64,000 nucleotides of DNA, from contig NZ_LS422984.1 of the NCBI RefSeq assembly GCF_900411375.1, positions 427,632 to 491,631 on the forward strand. Direction: 5' to 3'. This DNA comes from Lentilactobacillus raoultii. Lineage in GTDB: Bacteria; Bacillota; Bacilli; Lactobacillales; Lactobacillaceae. Every line of letters starts with the position of its first letter. Within the stretch, counting starts at the first letter, position 1. A program made the position numbers and the translations under genes. Under the pieces are notes generated by a model that did no database searches, was not told where the DNA came from, and saw only the letters and a program-made list of their open reading frames with translations. Below are positions 60,407 through 64,000 of this stretch, piece by piece.

Positions 60407-60600
60407 AAAAAGAGGCTCGGACAAGATGTCCCAGCCTCGAAATTCATCAATGCGCTTAATCCATTTCGTGCACAACGGAATATGCTCCCTTCGCTGGTAT
60501 TAACCAGATCAGGTTCGATGGGTTTTTCTCTCAGCCTAAAGGCACCCCAGATAAGTTGTATCATCACGACTAGTATACTAAAAGAGGGGGGAATTTACAA
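60407..60600 (-). promoter_or_regulatory. TPP riboswitch with promoter and terminator
   Basis: Promoter TTGTAA (60595-60600), 17 nt, TATACT (60572-60577). Aptamer 60483-60552 on the minus strand: CTGGGGTGCC, GGCTGAGA, ACCC, GAACCTGATCTGGTTAATACC, AGCGAAGGGA. Terminator GAGGCTGGGACA/TGTCCGAGCCTC with T run at 60407-60438. It controls ykoEDC although the first gene starts about 300 nt further on. Confidence 0.93.
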
Positions 60601-60602
60601 AC

Positions 60603-60721
60603 AGTGTGCGGAGCCAAGCGGTTAGACTCCGGAGTGTAAGGCGTCAAACTGGGAAATCCTGGTTTTGGATTTTTCAGTTTGATCCCTTACATGCAGGAGT
60701 CTGCTTGGCGAAGCAGTCCTA
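60603..60721 (+). repeat. Hairpin repeat, full unit K1
   Basis: 119 bp; arms CCAAGC/GCTTGG, AGACTCC/GGAGTCT, TGTAAGG/CCTTACA and TCAAACTG/CAGTTTGA. Begins 3 nt from the -35 of the TPP-controlled promoter. Confidence 0.9.
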
Positions 60722-60725
60722 GATA

Positions 60726-60762
60726 AGTGTGCGGATTCAAGCGGTTAGACTCCGAATGATAA
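60726..60762 (+). repeat. Hairpin repeat, partial unit K2
   Basis: AGTGTGCGG...AGACTCCGAATGATAA, then a diverged tail that repeats GATGTGGCTTTG. Confidence 0.65.
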
Positions 60763-60934
60763 AAGATGTGGCTTTGTATCAGGAGAGGTGTGGCTTTGGA
60801 CCGCAATTTTAAATCATTGTGTCTAAATACGTTTGCTCTCCGCAAAGCAGTGTTTTACATGTCTCTCAGAAACCCTTAAAATATAAATAGATTTGCACCA
60901 TTAGATTAATACTAACAGTCAGGAGAAAACGATC

Positions 60935-61747
60935 GTGATTAAAGTAATTGCCAGTGATATGGACGGGACCTTTTTAAATGATAAAGGTACCTTTGACAAA
61001 AAGAGATTTCAGACTCAATTAGATCAGTTGGCTCAAAAGCAGATGCACTTTATTTCTGCCAGCAGCAATCAATACCAACACTTGTTAAATACGTTTAAAA
61101 ACGTTACCGGACCGATTTCGTATGTCTGCAATAATGGTGCTCTGGTAGTGGATGAACGAGGGGTTATTTTGTCTGAGGACGTGATTGATCATCTAATCCT
61201 ACGTAAAGCGCTGGATTGGATGCTGACAACACCAAGCTTTTTTGGTGCAGAAATTATTTTAGTTGGTCGAAACGGCACGTACTGCAACCTGCCCAGTCAG
61301 TCAAAACGGTTTCAGGCTTCAAAGTATTTCTATGAGAATATGCAATCAGCTAAAGACCTGCGATTAATTTTTGATTCAATTTATAAAATCGATATTACTT
61401 GGGAAGCCGGTGGCGTTTTGGAACGTCAAAGTGCCTTCAACCATCAATTTAGTGGTCAACTGCACGCGACTTCTTCTGGGATGAATGGGCTGGACGTGAT
61501 GAATGATGGTGTCACAAAATTAAGCGGCATTCAGACATTACTGGATCACTGGCAACTGTCCTTTGATGAGGTGGCCGCCTTTGGTGATAACGGTAATGAT
61601 TTTGAAATGCTTAACGCAGCCAAAGAAGGTTATGCCATGAAAAACGCTGCAACGGACCTGCTAGCCCGCGTCGACCAAGTAACAGATTTGACGAATGATC
61701 AACAGGGCGTTCAAACATTAATTGATCAATATTTAGCGCAGAAATAA
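60935..61747 (+). CDS. Cof-type HAD hydrolase
   Basis: 270 aa phosphatase of the HAD superfamily, subclass IIB. GTG start with AGGAG upstream. Motif I DMDGTFLND (about 8-16), motif II SASSN (about 42-46), and motif IV GDNGNDFEML (about 214-223). The cap domain lies between about 85 and 190. Sugar phosphates or flavin/PLP-type compounds are usual substrates; this one is unknown. Its 3' end overlaps the convergent next gene by 15 nt. Confidence 0.9.
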   Translation: MIKVIASDMDGTFLNDKGTFDKKRFQTQLDQLAQKQMHFISASSNQYQHLLNTFKNVTGPISYVCNNGALVVDERGVILSEDVIDHLILRKALDWMLTTPSFFGAEIILVGRNGTYCNLPSQSKRFQASKYFYENMQSAKDLRLIFDSIYKIDITWEAGGVLERQSAFNHQFSGQLHATSSGMNGLDVMNDGVTKLSGIQTLLDHWQLSFDEVAAFGDNGNDFEMLNAAKEGYAMKNAATDLLARVDQVTDLTNDQQGVQTLIDQYLAQK

Positions 61748-62671
61748 GTTTTCTGCAGGATGGTTGGCCAGTTCGTCTTTTAACGAATAGCTAAAGACTT
61801 GGTTAGTGTCGTGGTATCTAAAATAATAGGTCTGATCAGTCGTATCAAGAACTGAAATATAGTGCGTGTAATTGTAATTTGGATGTTGATCCATGGAAGG
61901 TGTGTAGGGGATAGCTACTGCTTGTAAATCGTTAAATAATCGGTTGCGGGCTTCAAATTGATTGTGGCTGGCCTGGGCTCCTAACTTATTTACTGCCGTT
62001 ACCAAGAAACGGGTAGTGGGTGTATTGGTAGCCTGAGGCAGGTTTTGAGTCATGATTAATTCCTGAGAAGCCTGAGTTAAGTCACTTACGGCCTCATCGG
62101 TGCCCAATTCCTTGGCAAACCGTGCTAAATGTTCCGGATAGATTGGTGAATTAGTTAGAACGCCAATCGAATCGGTAATCACTTCCAAGCCGTTAATGGT
62201 CGGCTCAATCAGCAAAGTATGTCCGGATGGATCGGTTAAAATCCAGTGAAAGGCAAACACTTCATTACCGGCCAGCCAGTTTTGACCAATCAGGGCGATG
62301 TGATCGAGGTCGGCTTTCACGGCTTCAAGAGACGCGTGTTCACCAAGGACCCACGGTAAAAAGTCTTGCGGGGTTAAATTGAGTTTGTTGGTCACTGGTT
62401 GGTCCAAGTAGTGGGCTTTAAGCGGAAACATCAATTCCGCACAGCTCAATCCCTGGGTATTAACGCCATCTGCCACTAAGATTTGATGGTGGCCTTCGTT
62501 GCGACCGCCGCCAATATAAGGGTATTTGATTGGTCGTTTACCTGATAAAGCGGTTTCATAATTAGCTTGATTAATCAGCGTTGGTTTCCAAGTCGCTTGA
62601 ACCGGAAAGTCCATCGTTCGGGCTAGAAGGACATGCTGGTTATCGGTTTGTAAAGTTAGACTGGTACACAT
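61733..62671 (-). CDS. Linear amide C-N hydrolase, choloylglycine hydrolase family
   Basis: 312 aa Ntn-hydrolase. The nucleophile Cys2 is next to the initiator Met (MCTSLTLQT). Arg18 and Asp21 (LLARTMDF) and an Asn near 175 (VLTNSP) occupy expected active-site places. PYIGGGRN (about 50-57) and GVNTQGLSCAELMFP (about 69-83). Bile salt hydrolase and penicillin V acylase share this plan; short insertions and the missing typical BSH loop make the substrate uncertain. Convergent with the HAD gene, without a terminator between. Confidence 0.87.
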   Translation of the reverse strand: MCTSLTLQTDNQHVLLARTMDFPVQATWKPTLINQANYETALSGKRPIKYPYIGGGRNEGHHQILVADGVNTQGLSCAELMFPLKAHYLDQPVTNKLNLTPQDFLPWVLGEHASLEAVKADLDHIALIGQNWLAGNEVFAFHWILTDPSGHTLLIEPTINGLEVITDSIGVLTNSPIYPEHLARFAKELGTDEAVSDLTQASQELIMTQNLPQATNTPTTRFLVTAVNKLGAQASHNQFEARNRLFNDLQAVAIPYTPSMDQHPNYNYTHYISVLDTTDQTYYFRYHDTNQVFSYSLKDELANHPAENLFLR

Positions 62672-62729
62672 GAGATCACCTCGTTAATTGTTGGCACTGA
62701 GAAATACTGCGTGGAGATTGATTTGCGCG

Positions 62730-62797
62730 ATTTAAATCGGGATTTTCCAGCTTGATGCCTTATCATCCGGGTGTTAACCGCTTTTTTTTCACACACT
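62730..62797 (-). repeat. Hairpin repeat, partial unit L
   Basis: Minus orientation AGTGTGTGAAAAAAAAGCGG...AACACCCGGATGATAAGGCATCAAGCTGG, extending further into the apex than the other partial units and then lost. Confidence 0.65.
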
Positions 62798-62873
62798 CTA
62801 TATTTCTCGCACTCCATCTAATATTAGTGTACACTGAAATCAAAATGTTTGTTAGAAGGGGAATCGAATCACA

Positions 62874-63500
62874 ATGAAATCCACCTGGAATTTAATTGGA
62901 ATGGCCCTTTGGCTGATTCTGTTTATTTATTTTGTTTGGATGATTCACAATATGCGCAGTCGACGATTAAAAGTGATTGTCCAAGAAAAAAAGGCTTTTA
63001 CCTGGCATAACTTTTGGATTTCCTGCGGTGAACTGGTCGTCTTTTTATTAGTCTTTTGGGGGATGAGTTACACCACGTTCTTCCAGGATGTCAAAAAGTT
63101 AAACCACCGTGCGGTTCGGGTCAGTTACTCTTACAAGCCACTGATTATTCGCTATCAGCCGAACCAGTCTGATTACGTGGTCGTTAATAACGGCAGTGGT
63201 CGAAAGCCGATTCAACGATATACATATTACGTTGAGGGCCACAAATATCAGACAGATAGCACCAGTGCTACTGTGGTTTACGGAACCACCAACTTAAACG
63301 TTCAGGCTCAGGCCTACAAATGGAACAAGCAAAAGTTAAACCACATGGATGATCGGTATCAACGCGCATGGGTTGCCACCGTTACGACAACGTATAAGAA
63401 AAATTGGTTTAACGGCATTGGCCTTCACGCAGGACGTCAAGCTGATCGTTTCAGTTTAATTCGAATTCCGGACAAGTCATTCATGACGGTTAAAAAATAA
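62874..63500 (+). CDS. Membrane protein with extracellular beta domain, 208 aa
   Basis: Function not recognised. Two membrane helices (about 5-25 and 44-65), then an external soluble domain (about 70-208) rich in tyrosine and strand pattern (SYSYKPLIIRYQ, RYTYYVEGHKYQ, TVTTTYKKNWFNGIG). Small families in lactobacilli look like this (I recall the name LVIS_2131, unverified). Upstream partial repeat L. A GAAGGGG site precedes the ATG. Confidence 0.6.
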   Translation: MKSTWNLIGMALWLILFIYFVWMIHNMRSRRLKVIVQEKKAFTWHNFWISCGELVVFLLVFWGMSYTTFFQDVKKLNHRAVRVSYSYKPLIIRYQPNQSDYVVVNNGSGRKPIQRYTYYVEGHKYQTDSTSATVVYGTTNLNVQAQAYKWNKQKLNHMDDRYQRAWVATVTTTYKKNWFNGIGLHAGRQADRFSLIRIPDKSFMTVKK

Positions 63501-63501
63501 G

Positions 63502-63597
63502 ATGTTAAAAGTAATTTTTCGATTTTGCTGCTACTTGGTACCCATCATTTTGTTGTGGGTTTTAGCTTTTGGGATTGGTTTTGCATTGGGATTTTAA
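63502..63597 (+). CDS. Very small membrane protein, 31 aa
   Basis: ATG 1 nt after the preceding stop. One membrane helix (about 3-29: FRFCCYLVPIILLWVLAFGI then GFALGF). The end FGIGFALGF resembles the glycine-rich end of EpuA-like small proteins. No clear ribosome site apart from AAATAAG, so expression would rest on coupling to the upstream gene. Too short to classify. Confidence 0.45.
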   Translation: MLKVIFRFCCYLVPIILLWVLAFGIGFALGF

Positions 63598-63636
63598 AAA
63601 CTTAATAAAGCAGGAACAAAGCCTGCTTCTAAAAAT

Positions 63637-63680
63637 AAAAGGAATCAAATCAGCTTAAAAAACTGGTCTGCTTCCTTTTT
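63637..63680 (+). terminator. Terminator hairpin
   Basis: AAAAGGAA...CAG pairs with CTG...TTCCTTTTT, between convergent genes. A smaller AAGCAGG/CCTGCTT hairpin precedes it. Confidence 0.6.
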
Positions 63681-63719
63681 CGTTCTGTGTAAACATAGTG
63701 CTATTTTTGCGCTACTTTT

Positions 63720-64000
63720 TTAGTTCATTTGAATATTGGTGGCACTTGGCACACCCAAGACATTGGCCGCAATTTTATCAGCTGTTTGAAGTGCCGGATC
63801 ATTCACACCAGGTCGGGGACTAGCGGCTGTAATATATCTAAGTCCATCCAATGACAATCCCCAGATGTAAAGGTCTTGTTCAACGTTGCCGGCTTTATTC
63901 CGTAGCTGATCGGTTTTGGGATCAACGTCAACGGAAGGTAGCTGAACCTCTTGTTGGTCGGCTTGCAGAATTCGTGGGCGGGCATTGCCATTGTTGACCA
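63720..64000 (-). CDS. Hypothetical protein, N-terminus cut by window edge
   Basis: The last 92 residues are visible, ending IQMN at the TAA (63720-63722). The reading frame is open to the window edge and in good codon use. It contains NGNARPRILQ, NVEQDLYIWGLSLDGLRYITAAS and DPALQTADKIAANVLG. I do not recognise the family; no membrane segment lies in the visible part. Confidence 0.55.
   Translation of the reverse strand, partial: VNNGNARPRILQADQQEVQLPSVDVDPKTDQLRNKAGNVEQDLYIWGLSLDGLRYITAASPRPGVNDPALQTADKIAANVLGVPSATNIQMN

Noticed and set aside
61733-62671. Calling the enzyme a bile salt hydrolase outright
   Set aside because: Cys2, Arg18 and Asp21 are shared with penicillin V acylases and other amidases; substrate cannot be decided from sequence.
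1-64000. CRISPR arrays, tRNA/rRNA genes, prophage or IS elements
   Set aside because: No regular repeat-spacer pattern, no cloverleaf or rRNA sequence, and no transposase or phage structural gene was seen. The intergenic hairpins are spaced irregularly and carry no spacers.

Overview
The window is chromosomal DNA from a member of the Lactobacillaceae. The gene set (FeoAB, PPK2, AzlCD, class A sortase, PotABCD, YkoEDC-type transporter, choloylglycine-hydrolase family enzyme, meso-DAP lysine pathway with an L-box) and the low-GC Gram-positive promoters, ribosome sites and terminators fit a Lentilactobacillus/Levilactobacillus/Secundilactobacillus-like lactobacillus. The genus cannot be fixed from the sequence alone. 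No rRNA, tRNA, IS transposase, prophage or CRISPR array was seen.

Layout. 1-1513: iron uptake (feoB cut by the window edge, tandem feoA). 1.6-11.5 kb: housekeeping and stress genes (AIM24-like protein, PPK2, rarA behind a LexA-type box, TSUP permease, an XRE-cupin regulator divergent from azlCD, GNAT). 11.7-18.2 kb: butanediol dehydrogenase with a cre site, thioesterase, SDR, Usp, YibE/F pair, sortase. 18.2-23.4 kb: three copies of a type I toxin-antitoxin-like element interspersed with a CPBP protease and proBA, the latter under a proline T-box. 23.4-32.2 kb: secreted amidase, perR with its own box, lactonase, FAH-family enzyme, a DinG/XPD-like helicase, and a YefM/YafQ-like type II toxin-antitoxin pair. 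32.2-42.8 kb: the whole aspartate-to-lysine route by the acetylase branch. dapF-lysC is transcribed leftward, and lysA-dapH-dapL-dapA-dapB-patA-asd rightward behind a lysine riboswitch. 43-53.6 kb: P-type ATPase, DHA2 exporter, polyamine ABC transporter, asparaginase. 53.6-64 kb: a three-gene unknown operon, NmrA-like oxidoreductase, TPP-riboswitch-linked ykoEDC transporter, HAD phosphatase, choloylglycine-family hydrolase, and membrane proteins of unknown role.

Two features stand out. First, a family of about 120-bp hairpin repeats (eight full units and nine fragments) is scattered between genes. Their arms differ in sequence from copy to copy but stay complementary in every nested stem, and arrays end in a partial 5' unit. 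One array sits between a TPP riboswitch and its gene. Second, the element near 18.3 kb and 23.1 kb has a GTG-started 26-residue holin-like toxin ORF, a convergent antisense RNA with an extended -10, and pairing mRNA ends. Its two good copies are identical over 236 nt and flank a decayed third copy plus proBA. A further oddity is a nuclease-helicase that keeps the iron-sulphur domain scaffold but has lost the cysteines.
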